This document shows, piece by piece, positions 51,043 through 59,455 of a DNA stretch of 64,000 bases; within the stretch, counting starts at the first letter, position 1, and each line of letters opens with the position of its first letter. The notes beneath the pieces were generated by a model. The model worked only from the letters and a program-made list of their open reading frames with translations, ran no database searches and was not told where the DNA came from. A program made the translations under genes and the position numbers. The DNA comes from Luteibacter pinisoli (GTDB taxonomy: Bacteria; Pseudomonadota; Gammaproteobacteria; Xanthomonadales; Rhodanobacteraceae): positions 2,480,001 through 2,544,000 of the forward strand of contig NZ_CP041046.1 of NCBI RefSeq assembly GCF_006385595.1, read 5' to 3'.

Positions 51043-51669
51043 TTACTCTTCGATGATGCCGCGGCGCAGCGCCGTCACCACGGCCTCCGCGCGATCCCTG
51101 GCCTTCATCTTGGCCAGGATGCTTTTCATGTGCGACTTCACGGTCTCGGCCGAGATGCCCATCTGGTTGGCGATGCGCTTGTTGGAGAATCCCAGCGCAA
51201 CGTGCCCGAGCACCTCGATCTCACGCGCGCTCAATGCGTCGTCGCCGGTGTGCTCCTGAATCACCTTCGCGACATCCACCGGAATGGGCCGGCCGCCTTC
51301 GTGGACCTGGCGGATGGCGAAGATAAGGTCACAACGCAAGGTGCTCTTGATGAGGTAGCTGGCCGCGCCGGCCTTCAGCGCATTGCTGATCTGCATGTCG
51401 CCCTGGTAGGTCGTCAGGACGATGACCTTGGCGTTCGGGAACTCCTCGGTGATCTCACGGATCGCGCGCAGACCGCCCATGCCGGGCATCTGCAGATCCA
51501 TCAACACCACGTCGGGCCGCAGCTCCCGATACATCGCCACCGCCTGCTCACCGCTGTTCGCCGAGCCGAGGAGCGTCATGTCGTCCTCAAGGGAGAGGAT
51601 CGCCTCGATGCCGTGGCGGAAGATCGGGTGGTCGTCAGCCATCAGGAGGGTGATGGGGGGCTGTGTCAT
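51043..51669 (-). CDS. NarL/FixJ-type response regulator (copy 3)
   Basis: 208 residues. Receiver with D12/D13, phospho-acceptor D58 in VVLMDLQMPGMGG, Thr in VLTTYQGD and Lys in YLIKSTLR. HTH LSAREIEVLGHVALGFSNKR. Differs more from the 15.7/17.2 kb pair than they do from each other. Tail to tail with kinase 3, so a two-component pair is likely. Confidence 0.89.
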   Translation of the reverse strand: MTQPPITLLMADDHPIFRHGIEAILSLEDDMTLLGSANSGEQAVAMYRELRPDVVLMDLQMPGMGGLRAIREITEEFPNAKVIVLTTYQGDMQISNALKAGAASYLIKSTLRCDLIFAIRQVHEGGRPIPVDVAKVIQEHTGDDALSAREIEVLGHVALGFSNKRIANQMGISAETVKSHMKSILAKMKARDRAEAVVTALRRGIIEE

Positions 51670-51890
51670 GGGGGCGACTCCAGGGCGGCCCGCGGTGTGG
51701 CCGGGGGTGGGGCTATTGCACTTAGTTGGGTGGGGGAATGCAATAGCGTCTTCACAGTGCCTTCGATAACGCCAGGTTCGGAGACCATCGCCTCCGAATG
51801 CTCGCAGGTGAAGAACTCGAACTTCTGTCGATATCGACGCCCCACTTGTTCACCGCCAAGGTAGCCACGTTTAGGGGATGTATCGCGCCG

Positions 51891-52334
51891 CTAACTATTT
51901 ACGACGCGGGGCCTGGATCCGACAGACGATTCTATGGCGTCAAGCACCTGCTGGGCGACCGCATCGGACATGCTCATCGTATGTGCGGTGACTGCGCCGT
52001 GTGTCCGAACAAACAGCTGTCGCGATGTTGAACCTGCTCCACGACGGGGCAGTCGAACATGCAGCGTCACCCCCGCGCCATCGCCCAAGGGAATCCTCCT
52101 GCTTGTGCCGACTGGAGCAGACCAAACTAGGTCCTGAAGAGCCATTGCACTGTCTACGATCTCTATCGACTGCCGACGAATCCACACCCATAGAACGACG
52201 AGCCCAAGCACAAAGCACAGAAGCAGTGCGTGACGCCACTCTCCGATGACAGAGAAGCAGCCGAGCCCGAGGCACACCAAAGTCTGCAAAAGCCGCTTCT
52301 CGTACGCAATTATCCACTTGCCCTTCGAATCCAT
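51891..52334 (-). CDS. Membrane-anchored hypothetical protein, 147 aa
   Basis: Two helices near the N-terminus (LLQTLVCLGLGCFSVIG, ALLLCFVLGLVVLWVWI) then a cytosolic or periplasmic domain with SRRIPLGDGAGVTLHVRLP. A layout of two helices plus a PH-like small domain is possible. Family not recognised. First of the orphan run after a 221-base gap that shows no gene. Confidence 0.55.
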   Translation of the reverse strand: MDSKGKWIIAYEKRLLQTLVCLGLGCFSVIGEWRHALLLCFVLGLVVLWVWIRRQSIEIVDSAMALQDLVWSAPVGTSRRIPLGDGAGVTLHVRLPRRGAGSTSRQLFVRTHGAVTAHTMSMSDAVAQQVLDAIESSVGSRPRVVNS

Positions 52335-52412
52335 CGCCCCAACTCCTGCCCACTATTTTGGAACACGCGCAGTGGAGGTGCCAAAACCGACTGCTCCGTG
52401 CGCGCCTGCCCG

Positions 52413-52835
52413 CTACAATGACGAGTGCGCTGCGAGCCACTCCCTTACCTGTGATACCTCATCATCATAGCCATCCGGCTTCCGCTCGTGATGGCTCTCC
52501 AAAAATGCCTCGTAGAACCGAGCGGCGAACCGGAAGCGCTCAAAGTGGAGCATTTGCTCGGCCATGTCGAACAACGCGTAGAGGTTCCCTGCGTCGATGT
52601 CGAGAATTCGACGGTAGTGGCGGCGGGCGGACTTCAACAACATCCGGGCTTCGGACGGACTGCTTATACCGAAGGCTTCCATCTCATACAGATTGCCATA
52701 GAGGCGCAGAGCCTCAACATCCCGAGAATCTTGCACGAGAAGGTCGTCAAGAAGCGAGTACGCTGCGGCGAAATCACGGGATAACCCGGCATATTTCGCC
52801 TTTTCCAGCCGTTTGAACCTGATGTCGTTTCTCAT
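52413..52835 (-). CDS. Small TPR-like hypothetical protein, 140 aa
   Basis: Starts MRNDIRFKRLEKAKYAGLSR. Helical hairpin pattern AAAYSLLDDLLVQDSRDVEA then DIDAGNLYALFDMAEQMLHF, i.e. two or three TPR-like units. No signal peptide. TPR proteins mediate protein contacts; no partner is seen. Confidence 0.6.
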   Translation of the reverse strand: MRNDIRFKRLEKAKYAGLSRDFAAAYSLLDDLLVQDSRDVEALRLYGNLYEMEAFGISSPSEARMLLKSARRHYRRILDIDAGNLYALFDMAEQMLHFERFRFAARFYEAFLESHHERKPDGYDDEVSQVREWLAAHSSL

Positions 52836-52881
52836 TGACTGATTTTCAATCCGTGGCGGCAGCCGTCGCGAGATCCCTGGC

Positions 52882-53250
52882 CTAGACCTTGGCAACGATC
52901 CACCGTGGGCGCCTCTGCAACATAGCCACTACGATAAATGGCGAAGCTATCAATGCCCCTAGCGGAACGATCCACATGCCTGGCGACAGATGAAAGGAAA
53001 TGGTGGTCAGCATCGGCACGATGAGCGCAGCCCACGCCGTTACCCACATCAGCCACCAGGGAGCTCGGAGTAAAAATTCCGCAAGCACGATGGCGACGAA
53101 GACGCCGTAGATAAGATGCAGGTCCCGATAGTCGGCGCCCGTGAGAAACCAGACGTAAGAAAAGGCATAGAAAACATAGTGGACAATGACCGCGCCGACG
53201 AACGCGCCTGACGGTAGCACATGCGTCGATTTAATAGGCACTGCCGACAT
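52882..53250 (-). CDS. Membrane protein, 122 aa
   Basis: Four hydrophobic segments: FVGAVIVHYVFYAFSYVWFL, LIYGVFVAIVLAEFLL, WLMWVTAWAALIVPMLTTI and MWIVPLGALIASPFIVVAML. Inner membrane, basic C-terminus (RRPRWIVAKV). Unknown function. Forty-six bases upstream of the TPR-like gene, same strand. Confidence 0.6.
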   Translation of the reverse strand: MSAVPIKSTHVLPSGAFVGAVIVHYVFYAFSYVWFLTGADYRDLHLIYGVFVAIVLAEFLLRAPWWLMWVTAWAALIVPMLTTISFHLSPGMWIVPLGALIASPFIVVAMLQRRPRWIVAKV

Positions 53251-53424
53251 ACCCCTTCATTTCTTTGCCTCCACCGCCGATTAGAATCCAAGCGCGTCCG
53301 GAACCGCGGTCGCGGTACCCCCCACTAGCTGACTCCTCCTGCCGTGCCCAGCACATCTCCCCACCGCCGGCGACCTCAGCATGCGGCAGAACGGCGGACT
53401 GCTATGCGCAATTTGGGATGCGCA

Positions 53425-53829
53425 TCAGGGTGCAGTGCAAGGGGCATTTTTCGGCGCATCATGGCCTCCGCACGCGCGCCGCGACGGGATACCCACGCCC
53501 TGCCCTATGCCCTCCAGAACGCCCTTCTCGCCGAAGCGGAAATCCTGACCCTCATACGATACAGAATCTCCCTCATCCTTGATCAGGATATGTTCGTCCG
53601 GGTGCGTCTTTGCATCTTCGGTCAGGAGCGATAGCACGCTCGCTTTATCCTGGCCCTTCAGTGCAGTCAGGAGGAGGCGTCTAAACCGCTTGCCGTCAGC
53701 GAGCGCTTCGTCCTCCCCAGACGATGAGTATCCATAGGATACCGAGACATCGATCCATTGATAGGTCACGTAGCCCAAGGCAGGTAGGAGCGAGGCCATC
53801 ACCACCAGCGAGAATACTCTGTAGCTCAT
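53425..53829 (-). CDS. Single-anchor hypothetical protein, 134 aa
   Basis: Start at 53829 after AAGGA. N-terminal helix SLVVMASLLPALGYVTYQW anchors or exports it. The rest is soluble, with LLTALKGQDKASVLSLLTED suggesting a helical pair. Unknown function. Divergent from the exported gene at 53936. Confidence 0.55.
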   Translation of the reverse strand: MSYRVFSLVVMASLLPALGYVTYQWIDVSVSYGYSSSGEDEALADGKRFRRLLLTALKGQDKASVLSLLTEDAKTHPDEHILIKDEGDSVSYEGQDFRFGEKGVLEGIGQGVGIPSRRACGGHDAPKNAPCTAP

Positions 53830-53935
53830 TGTTTTTCCTTTGGATCCGAGCCGGTCCCAGCGCCTGTTGTCGGCACCTCGCTCCCACCGGGCGGGTATGC
53901 GAGTATCCACTGCGACGGAGCAAGGGGAAAACCAC

Positions 53936-54553
53936 ATGAAAACCGCAAGACTCATAGCCTTCGTAACGATCGGTATGGCCGCCGCATTGGGCAGGCCGGC
54001 GAGCGCTGCCGCGCAGGACGCAACGACGTCAACGGAAGCCGCCGCTGTCTACAAGGCATTCCTGCATCACTGGATGGGCAAGAGCCATCAGCCTATCAAC
54101 GTGGCACGTGTCGCTGAGCCGATGCACCCCACGGGCAGCGACGGCGGTTGCGAGGGCCACGCGGACATCGAGGCGATCATCAAGCGCCCCGCTGAGCGCA
54201 TCGATGATCTCGGCAAGGTGCTCGGGCCGGACGCATCCATCCGCTACATTGACCCGTCGACCTGGCACCCTACCGACCCGCAACACCTGATCCAACAAGG
54301 TAAGTCGGTCGACGACGCTGTGAATGCGGGCATGTCAGCGGCCTTGCTCACCTTCTCTGCGATCGCCTTCAACGAGCGCCGTGACGTGGCTGTCTTCAGC
54401 TTTTCCTTCGTATGCGGCGGACTGTGCGGCAACGGCGGCATCACGGTCATGCGCAAGAAAGACGGCAAATGGGAAAACGATCCCCGGCAGTGCGCCCATT
54501 GGATCTCCGGAACGATGCCGCTGGATCGTCAGCTTCGCATCGCCCAAAAGTGA
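53936..54553 (+). CDS. Exported hypothetical protein, 205 aa
   Basis: Signal peptide (LIAFVTIGMAAALGRPASAA, cut near AAAQD). The mature domain carries CEGHADIEAII and FSFVCGGLCGNGGITVM with four Cys, plus RQCAHWISGT. The C-G-G-L-C-G-N-G-G loop next to VMRKKDGKW resembles a periplasmic small-domain family I cannot name. Start follows AGGGG. The only plus-strand gene in this run. Confidence 0.6.
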   Translation: MKTARLIAFVTIGMAAALGRPASAAAQDATTSTEAAAVYKAFLHHWMGKSHQPINVARVAEPMHPTGSDGGCEGHADIEAIIKRPAERIDDLGKVLGPDASIRYIDPSTWHPTDPQHLIQQGKSVDDAVNAGMSAALLTFSAIAFNERRDVAVFSFSFVCGGLCGNGGITVMRKKDGKWENDPRQCAHWISGTMPLDRQLRIAQK

Positions 54554-54610
54554 GCGTTTCGAACATGTCCGTCTCGCCTTGGCGTCAGGGGGACGGAGTG
54601 TGCAGTCTCC

Positions 54611-54985
54611 CTAAGTTTTACCGTGACTTCCTCCGGGACCGCAGTCAAACGTATCAATGAGGGTCGCCTTGTATTGAGGAACGACTTTTCGTCCGATAAA
54701 TCCTCCTGCTTCGGCGACATGGACCGTGAACACGCAGTATTCGCCGACTTTCGGTTGCGGCTGGTCCTCTGAGAGGAATGGCATCAGAAGTTGCCGCCGC
54801 CCATCCACGTTGTCCTGCGCAAGCTCAAGGGCAACCCAGGTAATGATCACTCCAGACCTTGGAACAGGAAACTCAGAAACGCTCGCCACACGACCACGGA
54901 TAGTCTCGGCCGCGCTTTCGTGGGCCGCAGAAACCGATGGCGCAAGCGCCGCAACGAGAAGGATTGATCCAACGTAACGGTTCAT
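54611..54985 (-). CDS. Exported small protein, 124 aa
   Basis: Signal peptide MNRYVGSILLVAALAPSVSA, cut at AAHE. The mature part has a beta-rich pattern (ETIRGRVASVSEFPVPRSGV, GVIITWVALELAQD) and two Cys (EYCVF, FDCGP) near the end. Unknown function. It ends facing the gene at 53936. Confidence 0.6.
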   Translation of the reverse strand: MNRYVGSILLVAALAPSVSAAHESAAETIRGRVASVSEFPVPRSGVIITWVALELAQDNVDGRRQLLMPFLSEDQPQPKVGEYCVFTVHVAEAGGFIGRKVVPQYKATLIDTFDCGPGGSHGKT

Positions 54986-55072
54986 CGATGCACCGCTCAA
55001 TTCGCATCTACTGAAGATACATAAGCACCGAGCGCTGCCGGGTGCGTTGAAGTTGCGGATGAAGACCGCTCG

Positions 55073-55594
55073 TCAAGGCGGCTTCGTGGCCTTTGAGCCA
55101 GTCTTTCTTGACGACTTTTCGGGTAGAAGGTAAGACTTGAGAATAACCATGTCATCCAGAGCAAAAAACCGGTCATTCGCTGGCCCGACGAGCCGACCGC
55201 ACGCGTCAACGTCCTGCCGGTACTGCACGATCTTGCTCATGTCGAATTTATAGGCCCCGCCCTGCCTCTCTTTTAGTTTGGCCTTGAAATCATCCATCAG
55301 GTTAAAGGATGGCCCCGTGTCCGGATGCTCCCTTGCATACATCGACGACACCTCGTCGATGGTTGTCAGAATAGAGACGCGGCTTTCCTCAGAGGCTCGC
55401 AGGTTCGAGTACTCCTTGCCATCTGTGGCCATCAACGCGTGAAGCCTGACCCGTTTGTCGAGGAATTCGTCGGGGTGCGAGAGCAGCGTCTCGAGGGAAA
55501 CAACGGGCGAATCGTCGCAGAACCCTGCATGGCTCCCGGAATGCGCGTTGTCGGCAAAGCCAGAGGCCAGAAATATGGCGATCTCGAAAATCAT
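55073..55594 (-). CDS. Hypothetical exported protein, 173 aa
   Basis: Starts MIFEIAIFLASGFADNAHSG, a weak signal region. The mature part has VVSLETLLSHPDEFLDKRVR, which resembles an OB-fold-type exported domain, and ends in the basic tail RKTGSKATKPP. One pair of Cys (FCDDS, ACGRL). Function unknown. Eighty-seven bases upstream of the 54611-54985 gene, same strand. Confidence 0.55.
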   Translation of the reverse strand: MIFEIAIFLASGFADNAHSGSHAGFCDDSPVVSLETLLSHPDEFLDKRVRLHALMATDGKEYSNLRASEESRVSILTTIDEVSSMYAREHPDTGPSFNLMDDFKAKLKERQGGAYKFDMSKIVQYRQDVDACGRLVGPANDRFFALDDMVILKSYLLPEKSSRKTGSKATKPP

Positions 55595-55769
55595 GGACAA
55601 ATCCCATCTGGCTAGCGTGCACCAACACCAAGAGCGACCAGGCTCAGAAAAACTAGTGTTCGCATAGAAGTCCGCACCTGTCGATGATGTCCGATTCGGT
55701 ATGCTGCGCGTCCCGTCGCCAGCTTCGCGTCACTCAAAGGTGAGCTTCGCGCCCTCCGGTCGGCAGGAC

Positions 55770-56522
55770 TTACGGTGCCGGATCCTTATCCAACGCAATG
55801 GCGAAATGCCGGGCGGATTCATAACCCGCCCCTGTCTGCCATGGGAGCGTTTGGAAGTGCTCGACAGCTTCGACCCATGGCTCGTCATCCAGCAGGATGT
55901 CGATACCGCTCACCTCGCTATTGAAGCTGGCGAGCGTGACACTGATGGAGTGGTGCCCGCGGCCCTGAGTTGCCTCGAACATCCGGCGCAGGGCTGGCCA
56001 GCCGTGTTCCCGGTAGGTCGAGGTCAGCGAATGCGTCCACCCCTCGGATTCCTCGGTAACCACCTGCCCTTCGAAGACGTTCCAGCTCGCTGTCGCCGCC
56101 ACCCAGGTCTCAAGGGTCGTTCGGGGCGGATCGCACACGTGGTTAGCCAAGGCTTCCAGCATGACGTGGAGCGGGCCAATCATCGTCTTGACGAAGCTGT
56201 TGGTTATGGCCTTTTCGCGGGAATCGCCGTGGCCGAACATGCTTGAGAACACCGGCTTGTTCGCCGTGAGCGGGCTAAGGGCGATGAGCTCGTAGCCGAC
56301 CATGTAGGTGCCCGGATTCGCCGAAGGCACGTCGTGGACGGAAGCCTTCAGTCCAAGATCGCCTGGTAACAGGAGGACATCGCCCACACGCGTGACCTCT
56401 ATACCGTGGCTGCGTAATGCGTGGGCCAACATCTCGGTTGGGTCCGCGACCTGACCAGGGGGTTCGGTGTGCTCGGGCTTGTTCTTCACCGGCCTGCTGG
56501 TTAGGCGCTTTAGCCAGTCCAT
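55770..56522 (-). CDS. DUF6348-like protein, 250 aa
   Basis: Starts MDWLKRLTSRPVKNKPEHTE. VGYELIALSPLTANKPVFSS, MFGHGDSREKAITNSFVKTM and HVMLEALANHVCDPPRT follow the layout I recall for DUF6348 (A-x-x-A-x-x-x-F then H-x-L-L-x-A). No signal peptide. Role unknown; it could be an adaptor or immunity-like protein. A 168-base gap downstream holds no gene. Confidence 0.5.
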   Translation of the reverse strand: MDWLKRLTSRPVKNKPEHTEPPGQVADPTEMLAHALRSHGIEVTRVGDVLLLPGDLGLKASVHDVPSANPGTYMVGYELIALSPLTANKPVFSSMFGHGDSREKAITNSFVKTMIGPLHVMLEALANHVCDPPRTTLETWVAATASWNVFEGQVVTEESEGWTHSLTSTYREHGWPALRRMFEATQGRGHHSISVTLASFNSEVSGIDILLDDEPWVEAVEHFQTLPWQTGAGYESARHFAIALDKDPAP

Positions 56523-56595
56523 CGTGCTCCCCCAACATGCTCTTGCTGTCATACGGACGCAATCGGCGCGACTGCGAATGGGCGTCAGGCAGAAC

Positions 56596-57870
56596 CTAGC
56601 TTCGCTGGGTCAAACATACATGCGCGTTGTCAAAGTCCACCTCCAACGCTACGTCTGACATTGCTCCTCCACCGAGAATATAAGGATACGGAAGGTTCGC
56701 GGTGGGATAGATTGGAAAGTCGACCGACTGGTCGCGTCCGCCCAGGGTGACCGTCGCGTGCCCACTCACCGTGTCCACCGCCTGGTCGGCCCGAGTGAGA
56801 TCACGCGTCATGATTCGCCGGTGGTGGCCACCCGGGGCCTGTGCGGCCGCTGAAGCACTCCCCGTCAGTACGAACGAGTCGCCCGTATCGATCAGCGCCA
56901 ACCGGTCTTGCCCATTGATGCGGAGTGGCTTGACCAAAAGCGTGCCGCCCCCAAAGGCGGCCGTGCTCACCAGCATCGGCTCTTGACACGATGAGAGAGC
57001 GTCGGAACTCGAAGGGAACGTAAGCGTGTCTCTGGTCAAGCGAAAACGCCCCAGTTGCATCAACGCGTCGTTACCGACGACGTCCCTTCCCTCGTCAACG
57101 ACTTCCACGGGCAAATGCCTCACTACCGCCGAGCCAAGCTTAAGTTCGTCAATGATCCCAAGGCTCTGTGGGGAGGACTTACCCAACAGGCCGACGGCCT
57201 TACCGTGGTCGGCGATAACCACCCTCACACCTAAGCGCTTTGCGGTCGCACGGCTCAATGTTGTCGCTGACCCCGTGTCCAGACCGAGCGCGATCGCTTG
57301 GCCATTCACCGTGGCGTCCAATGAAAATGCGTGTGCCGCATCGAAGCGAACGGGAACGGTGACATCACCCGCATGTTCGGCGGAAATGGGGGGCATGGCC
57401 GCATAAAGGGCGTTGTCGCGCATGAACGCCTGGAAAGGAATATCGGAAGACGCCACGGACGCGAACGTGGTGGCCGCCGCTGCATCCAGGCGGGATGCGT
57501 CGGCATAACGACCTTTGAGCCGAAGGTTGCCCGCTTCAAACTTGGCGCAGAAGAACGCCGTGACCGCTTGTGTCGAAGCAAGTGCTTTGGCACAGGTCCG
57601 CGCTGTCGCCGATGAATGGTCGAGTTGCCAGGTCACACGGTCCAGCCCCATCGCCGCAAGCGCGCGTGACGCATCATTTGCCGGATGTTGGAAGGCCCCC
57701 AATAGCCCAGAAGCATCTGCTGCGCGAACAGCATCTCGCAACGCCGTCTCCGTCAGCGGGGGGGCCGTGTCCTCGGCCCGAACCGAGCCATTCGAAGCGA
57801 GTGCGATCAGTACTGCAACCATCGCCTGCTTAAGACGCGCTTGTGTGACGTGCGTCGCATTTCCTTGCAT
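56596..57870 (-). CDS. Exported double-domain retropepsin-like aspartic peptidase
   Basis: 424 residues. Signal region MVAVLIALASNGSVRAEDT. Two catalytic-type motifs: ALGLDTGSATT (D198-T-G) and LALIDTGDSFV (D328-T-G), one per lobe, so the chain may form an intramolecular dimer as in pepsins. GNDALMQLGRFRL and YPYILGGGAMSDVAL are the matching flap/closing strands. Bacterial relatives are periplasmic. It is divergent from the secretion operon, 316 bases away, and could process a secreted product, which is inference. Start follows GGAG by 6 bases. Confidence 0.83.
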   Translation of the reverse strand: MQGNATHVTQARLKQAMVAVLIALASNGSVRAEDTAPPLTETALRDAVRAADASGLLGAFQHPANDASRALAAMGLDRVTWQLDHSSATARTCAKALASTQAVTAFFCAKFEAGNLRLKGRYADASRLDAAAATTFASVASSDIPFQAFMRDNALYAAMPPISAEHAGDVTVPVRFDAAHAFSLDATVNGQAIALGLDTGSATTLSRATAKRLGVRVVIADHGKAVGLLGKSSPQSLGIIDELKLGSAVVRHLPVEVVDEGRDVVGNDALMQLGRFRLTRDTLTFPSSSDALSSCQEPMLVSTAAFGGGTLLVKPLRINGQDRLALIDTGDSFVLTGSASAAAQAPGGHHRRIMTRDLTRADQAVDTVSGHATVTLGGRDQSVDFPIYPTANLPYPYILGGGAMSDVALEVDFDNAHVCLTQRS

Positions 57871-58186
57871 GTTTGTCTCCGCGTGGGACCGCGACTATAC
57901 GAGTGGCGTGTGGCAAAACGAAAGAGCTTGCATCGATTTGTCGCGAGCAACGCTGTAACCGTCTTGTCATCCTCAACGGCCCTTCGGCGCCGAGCGTGTA
58001 GGCCGAACACGTCAGCGTTTGTAGGCAAACCCTTACAGCAATATCTTGCGCCTTAGTACCTCCATAAACTTGCATTGCAAGTTGGAATAAGCCGCAGGAA
58101 CTTACTTTGTGACAACGGAACTTGCGATTTACTTCTGATTTTTAGCTGATAGTTTCGCCGAGATTCTGAATGCAATGGAGTGCTCA
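57871..58186. promoter_or_regulatory. AT-richer divergent control region with palindrome and repeats
   Basis: 316 bases between the peptidase and the adaptor gene; no ORF of note. Contains the perfect palindrome AACTTGCA-T-TGCAAGTT (58067-58083) and the half-site AACTTGC repeated at 58119 and as AACTTAC at 58099; GGAACTT occurs at 58097 and 58117, 20 bases apart. This looks like operator sites for a regulator not encoded here. No clear -35/-10 pair is claimed. Confidence 0.5.
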
Positions 58187-59455
58187 ATGGCCGACGGACT
58201 ATTCCGCGAAGAAATCGCAGAGGGGCGCCGCACCTCGTTCCATGGCGTCGTTCAGATCGCGTCGCCACTTACGCATCTGGCCTGGGCATGCGGCGCGGGA
58301 ACCGTCGGCATTGCGATCATTGCGTGGCTCTTCCTCGGCACCTATACCCGCCGAGAACACGTCGATGGTGTCCTTACTCCGACCGCCGGCATGGTTTCGG
58401 TGAATGCGCGTGCCGCGGGCACCGTAGCCCGCTTCCTGGCGTCTGACGGGGCGCATGTCGCTAAAGGTGACGCCATCGTTGAGCTCTCCGGTGAACGGAG
58501 CAGCACCACCCTTGGCGATACCTCCGCCGCGATTTCGCGGCAGCTGACCGCCGAGCAAAGCCGCATTCGAAACGACATCCACGATGCCACTGCACTCGCG
58601 GCCAAGCAAGAAGCCGATCTCCATATGCAGGAACGCATGTTAACGGAGCAAATCGACCGGATCGACGCCCAGGAGGGGCTGGCTCAGCAACAAGCCTCCT
58701 CCGTAGGCGATTTGCTTGCCCGGATTGAGCCCCTTACGTCCAAGGGCTACGTCTCGGCGCTAGATGTCCAGCAACAGCGTATGCAAAAGCTCACCGCCGA
58801 AACGCAGGTCAAAGACCTTCAGCGACGTCACTTCGAGTCAAAGCAACAGCTCGACTCGGTCCGTGATCAGCTTGAACAGCTGCCTTTGACCACCGCAGCC
58901 AAGGTTAGCGACCTCAATCACCAGCTTTCGCAGAATGATCAATCCTTGGCACAGAACGAGCTCGACCGCAGCTCGGTGCTCAGGGCACCTGCCACAGGCA
59001 CGGTCACCGGCTTGATTGTTGCGCTCGGGCAAGCCATCGAGACCGGCGACCGTCTCATGTCCATCGTTCCGGATGGTTCCCCGCTTCAGGCCGACCTGAT
59101 GGTCCCCAGTAGCGCCGCTGGATTCGTGGCCGTGGGAACCACCGTCGCGCTCCACTACCAAGCCTTCCCCTACCAGAAGTTTGGCGTCCAGCGAGGTCGC
59201 GTGGTTGAGGTGTCAAAAGGGGCATTAACCCAACACGAACTCACCGAGCTTCTGGGGGGTGATCCTCCCAAAGAGCCCATGTATCGCGTGGTCGTTGCGC
59301 TGGACGCGCAGGAAGTCGTTGCCTATGGCAAACCGGCCGCGCTTAAGCCGGGAATGGCCTTGGACGCGGACATGCTGTTGGACCGCCGACGGATCATCGA
59401 ATGGGCACTGGAACCGATCTACGGCATGCGCCGCCGGGCGGAGGTTGAACAATGA
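58187..59455 (+). CDS. HlyD-family type I secretion adaptor
   Basis: 422 residues. One membrane helix near the N-terminus (AGTVGIAIIAWLFLGTYTRR), a lipoyl-type barrel half (GTVARFLASDGAHVAKGDAI), a long coiled coil (~120-280) and the second half (LRAPATGTVTGLIVALGQAI). Periplasmic bridge between an ABC exporter and TolC, as CvaA does for colicin V. Start at 58187, six bases after GGAG. The end overlaps the exporter ATG by 4 bases. Confidence 0.9.
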   Translation: MADGLFREEIAEGRRTSFHGVVQIASPLTHLAWACGAGTVGIAIIAWLFLGTYTRREHVDGVLTPTAGMVSVNARAAGTVARFLASDGAHVAKGDAIVELSGERSSTTLGDTSAAISRQLTAEQSRIRNDIHDATALAAKQEADLHMQERMLTEQIDRIDAQEGLAQQQASSVGDLLARIEPLTSKGYVSALDVQQQRMQKLTAETQVKDLQRRHFESKQQLDSVRDQLEQLPLTTAAKVSDLNHQLSQNDQSLAQNELDRSSVLRAPATGTVTGLIVALGQAIETGDRLMSIVPDGSPLQADLMVPSSAAGFVAVGTTVALHYQAFPYQKFGVQRGRVVEVSKGALTQHELTELLGGDPPKEPMYRVVVALDAQEVVAYGKPAALKPGMALDADMLLDRRRIIEWALEPIYGMRRRAEVEQ

